Source: Ptiloglossa arizonensis (Eukaryota; Arthropoda; Insecta; Hymenoptera; Colletidae). From it: DNA of 64,000 bases. The notes below the pieces were generated by a model that saw only the letters and a program-made list of their open reading frames with translations, was not told the DNA's origin and made no database searches. Position numbers and translations under genes: made by a program. Shown here piece after piece: positions 10,890 through 24,400 of this stretch; within the stretch, counting starts at the first letter, position 1, and every line of letters begins with the position of its first letter. The stretch is from assembly GCF_051014685.1 (NCBI RefSeq), contig NW_027478488.1:806001-870000 (forward strand), read 5' to 3'.

Positions 10890-12917
10890 CAAAAATTACT
10901 ATTGCATCTGAAAGTAGAAACTCGCCCGATTACAGCGGTATGTGTATTCTTTCCCTAGGCAATTCTGGATAAGCGTTTGGAGCAGCAGAATTGCGAAAAA
11001 TTTTTTGCCTTCTCAACCACTTCTTGGCTTCAAACTCCCATATCTCGCGAACGGATTGACCTAACCCAAAAATTCCTGTTGCGTCTGAAAGTAGAAACAC
11101 GCCCGATTACAACGGTATGTGTATTTTTTCCCTAGGCCATTCTGATTAAGCGTTTGGAGCAGCAGAAGTGCGAAAAATTTGTTGTCTTCATAACCATTTC
11201 TTAGCTTCAAACTCCCATATCTCGCGACGGATTGACCTAACCCAAAAATTCCTATAGCATCTGAAAGTAGAAACTCGCCCGATTACAGCGGTATGTGTAT
11301 TTTTTCCCTAGGCAATTCTGGTTAAGCGTTTGGAGCAACAGAATTGCGAAAAATTTTTTGCCTTCTCAACCATTTCTTGGCTTCAAACTCCCATATCTCG
11401 CGAACGGATTGACCTAACCCAAAAATTCCTATTGCATCTGAAAGTAGAAACTCGCCCGATTACAACGGTATGTGTATTTTTTCCCTAGGCCATTCTGGTT
11501 AAGCGATTGGAGCAGCAGAAGTGCGAAAAATTTGTTGTCTTCATAACAATTTCTTAGCTTCAAACTCCCATATCTCGCGAACGGATTGACCTAACCCAAA
11601 AATTCCTATTGCATCTGAAAGTAGAAACTCGCCCGATTACAACGGTATGTGTATTTTTTCCCTAGGCCATTCTGGTTAAGCGTTTGGAGCAGCAGAATTG
11701 CGAAAAATTTTTTGCTTTCTCAACCATTTCTTGGCTTCAAACTGCCATATCTCGCGAACGGATTGACCTAACCCAAAAATTCCTATTGCATCTGAAAGTA
11801 GAAACTCGCCCGATTACAACGGTACGTGTATTTTTCCCTTAGGCCATTCTGGTTAAGCGATTGGAGCAGCAGAAGTGCGAAAAATTTGTTGTCTTCATAA
11901 CAATTTCTTAGCTTCAAACTCCCATATCTCGCGAACGGATTGACCTAACCCAAAAATTCCTATTGCATCTGAAAGTAGAAACTCGCCCGATTACAGCGGT
12001 ATGTGTAGTTTTTCCCTAGGCAATTCTGGTTAAGCGTTTGGAGCAGCAGAAGTGCGACAAATTTGTTGTCTTCTCAACCATTTCTTAGCTTCAAACTCCC
12101 ATATCTCGCGAACGGATTGACCTAACCCAAAAATTACTATTGCATCTGAAAGTAGAAACTCGCCCGATTACAGCGGTATGTGTATTCTTTCCCTAGGCAA
12201 TTCTGGATAAGCGTTTGGAGCAGCAGAATTGCGAAAAATTTTTTGCCTTCTCAACCACTTCTTGGCTTCAAACTCCCATATCTCGCGAACGGATTGACCT
12301 AACCCAAAAATTCCTGTTGCGTCTGAAAGTAGAAACACGCCCGATTACAACGGTATGTGTATTTTTTCCCTAGGCCATTCTGATTAAGCGTTTGGAGCAG
12401 CAGAAGTGCGAAAAATTTGTTGTCTTCATAACCATTTCTTAGCTTCAAACTCCCATATCTCGCGACGGATTGACCTAACCCAAAAATTCCTATAGCATCT
12501 GAAAGTAGAAACTCGCCCGATTACAGCGGTATGTGTATTTTTTCCCTAGGCAATTCTGGTTAAGCGTTTGGAGCAACAGAATTGCGAAAAATTTTTTGCC
12601 TTCTCAACCATTTCTTGGCTTCAATCTCCCATATCTCGCGAACGGATTGACCTAACCCAAAAATTCCTATTGTATCTGAAAGTAGAAACTAGCCCGATTA
12701 CAACGGTATGTGTATTTTTTCCCTAGGCCATTCTGGTTAAGCGATTGGAGCAGCAGAAGTGCGAAAAATTTGTTGTCTCCATAACAATTTCTTAGCTTCA
12801 AACTCCCATATCTCGCGAACGGATTGACCTAACCCAAAAATTCCTGTTGCATCTGAAAGTAGAAACTCGCCCGATTACAACGGTATGTGTATTTTTTCCC
12901 TAGGCCATTCTGGTTAA
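10890..12917 (+). repeat. 7-monomer duplication, offset 1238 bp
   Basis: About 10890-11679 corresponds to 12128-12917. Monomer starts 10973, 11150, 11326 and 11503 pair with 12211, 12388, 12564 and 12741. The diagnostic marker is CTCGCGACGG with CCTATAGCATC in a 176 bp monomer, present at 11221 and 12459. The offset equals 7 x 177 minus 1, the missing base being that deletion. The monomers between the two blocks (11680-12127) belong to other types. Confidence 0.8.
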
Positions 12918-13624
12918 GCGTTTGGAGCAGCAGAATTGCGAAAAATTTTTGCCTTCTCAACCATTTCTTGGCTTCAAACTCCCATATCTCGCGAACGGAT
13001 TGACGTAACCCAAAAATTCCTGTTGCATCTGAAAGTAGAAACTCGCCCGATTACAGCGGTATGTGTATTTTTTCCCTAGGCCATTCTGGTTAAGCGTTTG
13101 GAGCAGCATAAGTGCGAAAAATTTGTTGTCTTCTTAACCATTTCTTAGCTTCAAACTCCCATATCTCGCGAACGGATTGACCTAACCCAAAAATTCCTAT
13201 AGCATCTGAAAGTAGAAACTCGCCCGATTACAGCGGTATGTGTATTTTTTCCCTAGGCCATTCTGGTCAAGCGTTTGGAGCAGCAGAATAGCGAACATTT
13301 TTTTGCCTTCTCAACCATTTCTTGGCTTCAAACTCCCATATCTCGCGAACGGATTGACCTAACCCAAAAATTCCTTTTGCGTCTGAAAGTAGAAACACGC
13401 CCGATTACAACGGTATGTGTATTTTTTCCCTAGGCCATTCTGGTCAAGCGTTTGGAGCAGCAGAAGTGCGAAAAATTTGTTGCCTTCTTAACCATTTCTT
13501 AGCTTCAAACTCCCATATCTCGCGAACGGATTGACCGAACCCAAAAATTCCTATTGCATCTGATAATAGAAACTCGCCCGATTACAACGGTATGTGTATT
13601 TTTTCCCTAGGCCATTCTGGTTAA
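12482..13624 (+). repeat. 25-monomer offset duplication, right copy
   Basis: Partner of 8060-9202. Private changes here include CTCCATAAC, CTTCAATCTCCC, TTGTATCTG, GAACATTTTTTTGCC and TTGACCGAACCC. It leads directly into the regular 5-monomer HOR, whose m3 and m4 monomer types (GAATAGCGAACA; TGATAATAG) resemble the last units of this block. That suggests the 5-monomer HOR drew on this segment. Confidence 0.75.
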
Positions 13625-16456
13625 GCGTTTGGAGCAGCAGAATTGCGAAAAATTTTTTGCCTTCTCAACCATTTCTTGGCTTCAAACTGCCATATCTAGC
13701 GAACGGATGGACCTAACCCAAAAATTCCTATTGCATCTGAAAGTATAAACTCGCCCGACTACAGCGGTATGTATATTTTTTCCCTAGGGCATTCTGGTTA
13801 AGCGTTTGGATCAGCAGAATTACCAAAAATTGTATGCCTTCTCAAACATATCTTGGCTTCAAACTCCCATATCTCGCGAACGGATTGACCTAACCCAAAA
13901 ATTCCTATTGCATCTGAAAGTAGAAACTCGCCCGATTACAAAGGTATGTGTATTTTTTCCCTAGGCCATTCTGGTTAAGCGTTTGGAGCAGCAGAATTGC
14001 GAAAAATTTTTTGCTTTCTCAACCATTGCTTGGCTTCAAACTGCCATATCTCGCGAACGGATTGACCTAACCCAAAAATTCCTATTGCATCTGAAAGTAG
14101 AAACTCGCCCGATTACAACGGTACGTGTATTTTTCCCTTAGGCTATTCTGGTTAAGCGATTGGAGCAGCAGAAGTGCGAAAAATTTGTTGTCTACATAAC
14201 AATTTCTTAGCTTCAAACTCCCATATCTCGCGAACGGATTGACCTAACCCAAAAATTCCTGTTGCATCTGAAAGTAGAAACTCGCCCGATTACAACGGTA
14301 TGTCTATTTTTTCCCTAGGCCATTCTGTTCAAGCGTTTGGAGCAGCAGAAGTGCGAAAAATTTGTTGCCTTCTTAACCATTTCTTAGCTTCAAACTCCCA
14401 TATCTCGCGAACGGATTGACCTAATCCAAAAATTCCTATTGCATCTGATAATAGAAACTCGCCCGATTACAGCGGTATGTGTATTTTTTCCCTAGGCCAT
14501 TCTGGTTAAGCGTTTGGAGCAGCAGAATTGCGAAAAATTGTTTGCCTTCTCAACCATTTCTTGGCTTCAAACTGCCATATCTAGCGAACGGATGGACCTA
14601 ACCCAAAAATTCCTATTGCATCTGAAAGTATAAACTCGCCCGACTACAGCGGTATGTATATTTTTTCCCTAGGGCATTCTGGTTAAGCGTTTGGATCAGC
14701 AGAATTACCAAAAATTGTATGCCTTCTCAACCATATCTTGGCTTCAAACTCCCATATCTCGCGAACGGATTGACCTAACCCAAAAATTCCTATTGCATCT
14801 GAAAGTAGAAACTCGCCCGATTACAACGGTATGTGTATTTTTTCCCTAGGCCATTCTGGTTAAGCGTTTGGAGCAGCAGAATTGCGAAAAATTTTTTGCT
14901 TTCTCAACCATTTCTTGGCTTCAAACTGCCATATCTCGCGAACGGATTGACCTAACCCAAAAATTCCTATTGCATCTGAAAGTAGAAACTCGCCCGATTA
15001 CAGCGGTATGTGTCTTTTTTCCCTAGGCCATGCTGGTCAAGCGTTTGAAGCAGCAGAATAGCGAACAATTTTTTGCCTTCTCAACCATTTCTTGGCTTCA
15101 AACTCCCATATCTCGCGAACGGATTGACCTAACCCAAAAATTCCTGTTGGGTCTGAAAGTAGAAACTCGCCCGATTACAACGGTACGTGTATTTTTCCCT
15201 TAGGCTATTCTGGTTAAGCGATTGGAGCAGCAGAAGTGCGAAAAATTTGTTGTCTACATAACAATTTCTTAGCTTCAAACTCCCATATCTCGCGAACGGA
15301 TTGACCTAACCCAAAAATTCCTGTTGCATCTGAAAGTAGAAACTCGCCCGATTACAACGGTATGTCTATTTTTTCCCTAGGCCATTCTGTTCAAGCGTTT
15401 GGAGCAGCAGAAGTGCGAAAAATTTGTTGCCTTCTTAACCATTTCTTAGCTTCAAACTCCCATATCTCGCGAACGGATTGACCTAATCCAAAAATTCCTA
15501 TTGCATCTGATAATAGAAACTCGCCCGATTACAACGGTATGTGTATTTTTTCCCTAGGCCATTCTGGTTAAGCGTTTGGAGCAGCAGAATTGCGAAAAAT
15601 TGTTTGCCTTCTCAACCATTTCTTGGCTTCAAACTGCCATATCTAGCGAACGGATGGACCTAACCCAAAAATTCCTATTGCATCTGAAAGTATAAACTCG
15701 CCCGACTACAGCGGTATGTATATTTTTTCCCTAGGGCATTCTGGTTAAGCGTTTGGATCAGCAGAATTACCAAAAATTGTATGCCTTCTCAACCATATCT
15801 TGGCTTCAAACTCCCATATCTCGCGAACGGATTGACCTAACCCAAAAATTCCTATTGCATCTGAAAGTAGAAACTCGCCCGATTACAACGGTATGTGTAT
15901 TTTTTCCCTAGGCCATTCTGGTTAAGCGTTTGGAGCAGCAGAATTGCGAAAAATTTTTTGCTTTCTCAACCATTTCTTGGCTTCAAACTGCCATATCTCG
16001 CGAACGGATTGACCTAACCCAAAAATTCCTATTGCATCTGAAAGTAGAAACTCGCCCGATTACAGCGGTATGTGTATTTTTTCCCTAGGCCATGCTGGTC
16101 AAGCGTTTGAAGCAGCAGAATAGCGAACAATTTTTTGCCTTCTCAACCATTTCTTGGCTTCAAACTCCCATATCTCGCGAACGGATTGACCTAACCCAAA
16201 AATTCCTGTTGGGTCTGAAAGTAGAAACACGCCCGATTACAACGGTATGTGTATTTTTTCCCTAGGCCATTCTGGTCAAGTGTTTGGAGCAGCAGAAGTG
16301 CGAAAAATTTGTTGCCTTCTTGACCATTTCTTAGCTTCAAACTCCCATATCTCGCGAACGGATTGACCTAACCCAAAAATTCCTATTGCATCTGATAATA
16401 GAAACTCGCCCGATTACAACGGTATGTGTATTTTTTCCCTAGGCCATTCTGGTTAA

Positions 16457-16633
16457 GCGTTTGGAGCAGCAGAGTTGCGAAAAATTTTTTTCCTTCTCCC
16501 CCATTTCTTGGCTTCAAACTGCCATATCTAGCGAACGGATGGACCTAACCCAAAAATTCCTATTGCATCTGAAAGTATAAACTCGCCCGACTACAGCGGT
16601 ATGTATATTTTTTCCCTAGGGCATTCTGGTTAA
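16457..16633 (+). repeat. Subtype-A m5 monomer (example)
   Basis: This m5 carries AGAGTTGCG followed by TTTTTTTCCTTCTCCCCC, unlike the usual AGAATTGCG...TTGCCTTCTCAACC. The same subtype recurs at 19822, 22477 and 24247. It is linked to AAAGCAGAAAC in the following m1 monomer. Spacings of the last three are 2655 and 1770 bp, i.e. 15 and 10 monomers, so 885 bp units of two subtypes alternate with some irregularity. Confidence 0.85.
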
Positions 16634-16979
16634 GCGTTTGGATCAGCAGAATTACCAAAAATTGTATGCCTTCTCAACCATATCTTGGCTTCAAACTCCC
16701 ATATCTCGCGAACGGATTGAACTAACCCAAAAATTCCTATTGCATCTGAAAGCAGAAACTCGCCCGATTACAACGGTATGTGTATTTTTTCCCTAGGCCA
16801 TTCTGGTTAAGCGTTTGGAGCAGCAGAATTGCGAAAAATTTTTTGCTTTCTCAACCATTTCTTGGCTTCAAACTGCCATATCTCGCGAACGGATTGACCT
16901 AACCCAAAAATTCCTATTGCATCTGAAAGTAGAAACTCGCCCGATTACAGCGGTATGTGTATTTTTTCCCTAGGCCATT

Positions 16980-18400
16980 CTGGTCAAGCGTTTGAAGCAG
17001 CAGAATAGCGAACAATTTTTTGCCTTCTCAACCATTTCTTGGCTTCAAACTCCCATATCTCGCGAACGGATTGACCTAACCCAAAAATTCCCGTTGCGTC
17101 TGAAAGTAGAAACACGCCCGATTACAACGGTATGTGTATTTTTTCCCTAGGCCATTCTGGTCAAGCGTTTGGAGCACACAGAAGTGCGAAAAATTTGTTG
17201 CCTTCTTAACCATTTCTTAGCTTCAAACTCCCATATCTCGCGAACGGATTGACCTAACCCAAAAATTCCTATTGCATCTGATAATAGAAACTCGCCCGAT
17301 TACAACGGTATGTGTATTTTTTCCCTAGGCCATTCTGGTTAAGCGTTTGGAGCAGCAGAATTGCGAAAAATTTTTTGCCTTCTCAACCATTTCTTGGCTT
17401 CAAACTGCCATATCTAGCGAACGGATGGACCTAACCCAAAAATTCCTATTGCATCTGAAAGTATAAACTCGTCCGACTACAGCGGTATGTACATTTTTTC
17501 CCTAGGGCATTCTGGTTAAGCGTTTGGATCAGCAGAATTACCAAAAATTGTATTCCTTCTCAACCATATCTTGGCTTCAAACTCCCATATCTCGTGAACG
17601 GATTGACCTAACCCAAAAATTCCTATTGCATCTGAAAGTAGAAACTCGCCCGATTACAACGGTATGTGTATTTTTTCCCTAGGCCATTCTGGTCAAGCGT
17701 TTGAAGCAGCAGAATAGCGAACAATTTTTTGCCTTCTCAACCATTTCTTGGCTTCAAACTCCCATATCTCGCGAACGGATTGACCTAACCCAAAAATTCC
17801 CGTTGCGTCTGAAAGTAGAAACACGCCCGATTACAACGGTATGTGTATTTTTTCCCTAGGCCATTCTGGTCAAGCGTTTGGAGCACACAGAAGTGCGAAA
17901 AATTTGTTGCCTTCTTAACCATTTCTTAGCTTCAAACTCCCATATCTCGCGAACGGATTGACCTAACCCAAAAATTCCTATTGCATCTGATAATAGAAAC
18001 TCGCCCGATTACAACGGTATGTGTATTTTTTCCCTAGGCCATTCTGGTTAAGCGTTTGGAGCAGCAGAATTGCGAAAAATTTTTTGCCTTCTCAACCATT
18101 TCTTGGCTTCAAACTGCCATATCTAGCGAACGGATGGACCTAACCCAAAAATTCCTATTGCATCTGAAAGTATAAACTCGTCCGACTACAGCGGTATGTA
18201 CATTTTTTCCCTAGGGCATTCTGGTTAAGCGTTTGGATCAGCAGAATTACCAAAAATTGTATTCCTTCTCAACCATATCTTGGCTTCAAACTCCCATATC
18301 TCGTGAACGGATTGACCTAACCCAAAAATTCCTATTGCATCTGAAAGTAGAAACTCGCCCGATTACAACGGTATGTGTATTTTTTCCCTAGGCCATTCTG
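16980..18400 (+). repeat. 4-monomer deletion variant of the 5-monomer HOR, duplicated
   Basis: The m1 monomer at 17520 is followed directly by m3 at 17697, so m2 is absent and the unit is 709 bp. GAGCACACAG, one base longer than the usual GAGCAGCAG, is found only at 17171 and 17880, exactly 709 bp apart. Both m1 copies (17520 and 18229) share CTCGTGAACGG and TTGTATTCC, and both flanking m5 copies share CTCGTCCG and GTACATTTT. This is a local tandem duplication with loss of one monomer. Confidence 0.85.
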
Positions 18401-21400
18401 GTTAAGCGTTTGGAGCAGCAGAATTGCGAAAAATTTTTTGCTTTCTCAACCATTGCTTGGCTTCAAACTGCCATATCTCGCGAACGGATTGACCTAACCC
18501 AAAAATTCCTATTGCATCTGAAAGTAGAAACTCGCCCGATTACAACGGTACGTGTATTTTTCCCTTAGGCTATTCTGGTTAAGCGATTGGAGCAGCAGAA
18601 GTGCGACAAATTTGTTGTCTTCATAACAATTTCTTAGCTTCAAACTCCCATATCTCGCGAACGGATTGACCTAACCCAAAAATTCCTGTTGCATCTGAAA
18701 GTAGAAACTCGGCCGATTACAACGGTGTGTGTATTTTTTCCCTAGGCCATTCTGTTCAAGCGTTTGGAGCAGCAGAAGTGCGAAAAATTTGTTGCCTTCT
18801 TAACCATTTCTTAGCTTCAAACTCCCATATCTCGCGAACGGATTGACCTAACCCAAAAATTCCTATTGCATCTGATAATAGAAACTCGCCCGATTACAAC
18901 GGTATGTGTATTTTTTCCCTAGGCCATTCTGGTTAAGCGTTTGGAGCAGCAGAATTGCGAAAAATTTTTTGCCTTCTCAACCATTTCTTGGCTTCAAACT
19001 GCCATATCTAGCGAACGGATGGACCTAACCCAAAAATTCCTATTGCATCTGAAAGTATAAACTCGCCCGACTACAGCGGTATGTATATTTTTTCCCTAGG
19101 GCATTCTGGTTAAGCGTTTGGATCAGCAGAATTACCAAAAATTGTATGCCTTCTCAACCATATCTTGGCTTCAAACTCCCATATCTCGCGAACGGATTGA
19201 CCTAACCCAAAAATTCCTATTGCATCTGAAAGTAGAAACTCGCCCGATTACAACGGTATGTGTATTTTTTCCCTAGGCCATTCTGGTTAAGCGTTTGGAG
19301 CAGCAGAATTGCGAAAAATTTTTTGCTTTCTCAACCATTTCTTGGCTTCAAACTGCCATATCTCGCGAACGGATTGACCTAACCCAAAAATTCCTATTGC
19401 ATCTGAAAGTAGAAACTCGCCCGATTACAGCGGTATGTGTATTTTTTCCCTAGGCCATGCTGGTCAAGCGTTTGAAGCAGCAGAATAGCGAACAATTTTT
19501 TGCCTTCTCAACCATTTCTTGGCTTCAAACTCCCATATCTCGCGAACGGATTGACCTAACCCAAAAATTCCTGTTGGGTCTGAAAGTAGAAACACGCCCG
19601 ATTACAACGGTATGTGTATTTTTTCCCTAGGCCATTCTGGTCAAGTGTTTGGAGCAGCAGAAGTGCGAAAAAATTGTTGCCTTCTTGACCATTTCTTAGC
19701 TTCAAACTCCCATATCTCGCGAACGGATTGACCTAACCCAAAAATTCCTATTGCATCTGATAATAGAAACTCGCCCGATTACAAAGGTATGTGTATTTTT
19801 TCCCTAGGCCATTCTGGTTAAGCGTTTGGAGCAGCAGAGTTGCGAAAAATTTTTTTCCTTCTCCCCCATTTCTTGGCTTCAAACTGCCATATCTAGCGAA
19901 CGGATGGACCTAACCCAAAAATTCCTATTGCATCTGAAAGTATAAACTCGCCCGACTACAGCGGTATGTATATTTTTTCCCTAGGGCATTCTGGTTAAGC
20001 GTTTGGATCAGCAGAATTACCAAAAATTGTATGCCTTCTCAACCATATCTTGGCTTCAAACTCCCATATCTCGCGAACGGATTGAACTAACCCAAAAATT
20101 CCTATTGCATCTGAAAGCAGAAACTCGCCCGATTACAACGGTATGTGTATTTTTTCCCTAGGCCATTCTGGTTAAGCGTTTGGAGCAGCAGAATTGCGAA
20201 AAATTTTTTGCTTTCTCAACCATTTCTTGGCTTCAAACTGCCATATCTCGCGAACGGATTGACCTAACCCAAAAATTCCTATTGCATCTGAAAGTAGAAA
20301 CTCGCCCGATTACAGCGGTATGTGTATTTTTTCCCTAGGCCATTCTGGTCAAGCGTTTGAAGCAGCAGAATAGCGAACAATTTTTTGCCTTCTCAACCAT
20401 TTCTTGGCTTCAAACTCCCATATCTCGCGAACGGATTGACCTAACCCAAAAATTCCCGTTGCGTCTGAAAGTAGAAACACGCCCGATTACAACGGTATGT
20501 GTATTTTTTCCCTAGGCCATTCTGGTCAAGCGTTTGGAGCAGCAGAAGTGCGAAAAATTTGTTGCCTTCTTAACCATTTCTTAGCTTCAAACTCCCATAT
20601 CTCGCGAACGGATTGACCTAACCCAAAAATTCCTATTGCATCTGATAATAGAAACTCGCCCGATTACAACGGTATGTGTATTTTTTCCCTAGGCCATTCT
20701 GGTTAAGCGTTTGGAGCAGCAGAATTGCGAAAAATTTTTTGCCTTCTCAACCATTTCTTGGCTTCAAACTGCCATATCTAGCGAACGGATGGACCTAACC
20801 CAAAAATTCCTATTGCATCTGAAAGTATAAACTCGCCCGACTACAGCGGTATGTATATTTTTTCCCTAGGGCATTCTGGTTAAGCGTTTGGATCAGCAGA
20901 ATTACCAAAAATTGTATGCCTTCTCAACCATATCTTGGCTTCAAACTCCCATATCTCGCGAACGGATTGACCTAACCCAAAAATTCCTATTGCATCTGAA
21001 AGTAGAAACACGCCCGATTACAACGGTATGTGTATTTTTTCCCTAGGCCATTCTGGTTAAGCGTTTGGAGCAGCAGAATTGCGAAAAATTTTTTGCTTTC
21101 TCAACCATTTCTTGGCTTCAAACTGCCATATCTCGCGAACGGATTGACCTAACCCAAAAATTCCTATTGCATCTGAAAGTAGAAACTCGCCCGATTACAG
21201 CGGTATGTGTATTTTTTCCCTAGGCCATGCTGGTCAAGCGTTTGAAGCAGCAGAATAGCGAACAATTTTTTGCCTTCTCAACCATTTCTTGGCTTCAAAC
21301 TCCCATATCTCGCGAACGGATTGACCTAACCCAAAAATTCCTGTTGGGTCTGAAAGTAGAAACACGCCCGATTACAACGGTATGTGTATTTTTTCCCTAG

Positions 21401-24400
21401 GCCATTCTGGTCAAGTGTTTGGAGCAGCAGAAGTGCGAAAAATTTGTTGCCTTCTTGACCATTTCTTAGCTTCAAACTCCCATATCTCGCGAACGGATTG
21501 ACCTAACCCAAAAATTCCTATTGCATCTGATAATAGAAACTCGCCCGATTACAACGGTATGTGTATTTTTTCCCTAGGCCATTCTGGTTAAGCGTTTGGA
21601 GCAGCAGAATTGCGAAAAATTTTTTGCCTTCTCAACCATTTCTTGGCTTCAAACTGCCATATCTAGCGAACGGATGGACCTAACCCAAAAATTCCTATTG
21701 CATCTGAAAGTATAAACTCGCCCGACTACAGCGGTATGTATATTTTTTCCCTAGGGCATTCTGGTTAAGCGTTTGGATCAGCAGAATTACCAAAAATTGT
21801 ATGCCTTCTCAACCATATCTTGGCTTCAAACTCCCATATCTCGCGAACGGATTGACCTAACCCAAAAATTCCTATTGCATCTGAAAGTAGAAACTCGCCC
21901 GATTACAACGGTATGTGTATTTTTTCCCTAGGCCATTCTGGTTAAGCGTTTGGAGCAGCAGAATTGCGAAAAATTTTTTGCTTTCTCAACCATTTCTTGG
22001 CTTCAAACTGCCATATCTCGCGAACGGATTGACCTAACCCAAAAATTCCTATTGCATCTGAAAGTAGAAACTCGCCCGATTACAGCGGTATGTGTATTTT
22101 TTCCCTAGGCCATGCTGGTCAAGCGTTTGAAGCAGCAGAATAGCGAACAATTTTTTGCCTTCTCAACCATTTCTTGGCTTCAAACTCCCATATCTCGCGA
22201 ACGGATTGACCTAACCCAAAAATTCCTGTTGGGTCTGAAAGTAGAAACACGCCCGATTACAACGGTATGTGTATTTTTTCCCTAGGCCATTCTGGTCAAG
22301 TGTTTGGAGCAGCAGAAGTGCGAAAAATTTGTTGCCTTCTTGACCATTTCTTAGCTTCAAACTCCCATATCTCGCGAACGGATTGACCTAACCCAAAAAT
22401 TCCTATTGCATCTGATAATAGAAACTCGCCCGATTACAACGGTATGTGTATTTTTTCCCTAGGCCATTCTGGTTAAGCGTTTGGAGCAGCAGAGTTGCGA
22501 AAAATTTTTTTCCTTCTCCCCCATTTCTTGGCTTCAAACTGCCATATCTAGCGAACGGATGGACCTAACCCAAAAATTCCTATTGCATCTGAAAGTATAA
22601 ACTCGCCCGACTACAGCGGTATGTATATTTTTTCCCTAGGGCATTCTGGTTAAGCGTTTGGATCAGCAGAATTACCAAAAATTGTATGCCTTCTCAACCA
22701 TATCTTGGCTTCAAACTCCCATATCTCGCGAACGGATTGACCTAACCCAAAAATTCCTATTGCATCTGAAAGCAGAAACTCGCCCGATTACAACGGTATG
22801 TGTATTTTTTCCCTAGGCCATTCTGGTTAAGCGTTTGGAGCAGCAGAATTGCGAAAAATTTTTTGCTTTCTCAACCATTTCTTGGCTTCAAACTGCCATA
22901 TCTCGCGAACGGATTGACCTAACCCAAAAATTCCTATTGCATCTGAAAGTAGAAACTCGCCCGATTACAGCGGTATGTGTATTTTTTCCCTAGGCCATTC
23001 TGGTCAAGCGTTTGAAGCAGCAGAATAGCGAACAATTTTTTGCCTTCTCAACCATTTCTTGGCTTCAAACTCCCATATCTCGCGAACGGATTGACCTAAC
23101 CCAAAAATTCCTGTTGGGTCTGAAAGTAGAAACACGCCCGATTACAACGGTATGTGTATTTTTTCCCTAGGCCATTCTGGTCAAGTGTTTGGAGCAGCAG
23201 AAGTGCGAAAAATTTGTTGCCTTCTTGACCATTTCTTAGCTTCAAACTCCCATATCTCGCGAACGGATTGACCTAACCCAAAAATTCCTATTGCATCTGA
23301 TAATAGAAACTCGCCCGATTACAACGGTATGTGTATTTTTTCCCTAGGCCATTCTGGTTAAGCGTTTGGAGCAGCAGAATTGCGAAAAATTTTTTGCCTT
23401 CTCAACCATTTCTTGGCTTCAAACTGCCATATCTAGCGAACGGATGGACCTAACCCAAAAATTCCTATTGCATCTGAAAGTATAAACTCGCCCGACTACA
23501 GCGGTATGTATATTTTTTCCCTAGGGCATTCTGGTTAAGCGTTTGGATCAGCAGAATTACCAAAAATTGTATGCCTTCTCAACCATATCTTGGCTTCAAA
23601 CTCCCATATCTCGCGAACGGATTGACCTAACCCAAAAATTCCTATTGCATCTGAAAGTAGAAACTCGCCCGATTACAACGGTATGTGTATTTTTTCCCTA
23701 GGCCATTCTGGTTAAGCGTTTGGAGCAGCAGAATTGCGAAAAATTTTTTGCTTTCTCAACCATTTCTTGGCTTCAAACTGCCATATCTCGCGAACGGATT
23801 GACCTAACCCAAAAATTCCTATTGCATCTGAAAGTAGAAACTCGCCCGATTACAGAGGTATGTGTATTTTTTCCCTAGGCCACGCTGGTCAAGCGTTTGA
23901 AGCAGCAGAATAGCGAACAATTTTTTGCCTTCTCAACCATTTCTTGGCTTCAAACTCCCATATCTCGCGAACGGATTGACCTAACCCAAAAATTCCTGTT
24001 GGGTCTGAAAGTAGAAACACGCCCGATTACAACGGTATGTGTATTTTTTCCCTAGGCCATTCTGGTCAAGTGTTTGGAGCAGCAGAAGTGCGAAAAATTT
24101 GTTGCCTTCTTGACCATTTCTTAGCTTCAAACTCCCATATCTCGCGAACGGATTGACCTAACCCAAAAATTCCTATTGCATCTGATAATAGAAACTCGCC
24201 CGATTACAACGGTATGTGTATTTTTTCCCTAGGCCATTCTGGTTAAGCGTTTGGAGCAGCAGAGTTGCGAAAAATTTTTTTCCTTCTCCCCCATTTCTTG
24301 GCTTCAAACTGCCATATCTAGCGAACGGATGGACCTAACCCAAAAATTCCTATTGCATCTGAAAGTATAAACTCGCCCGACTACAGCGGTATGTATATTT

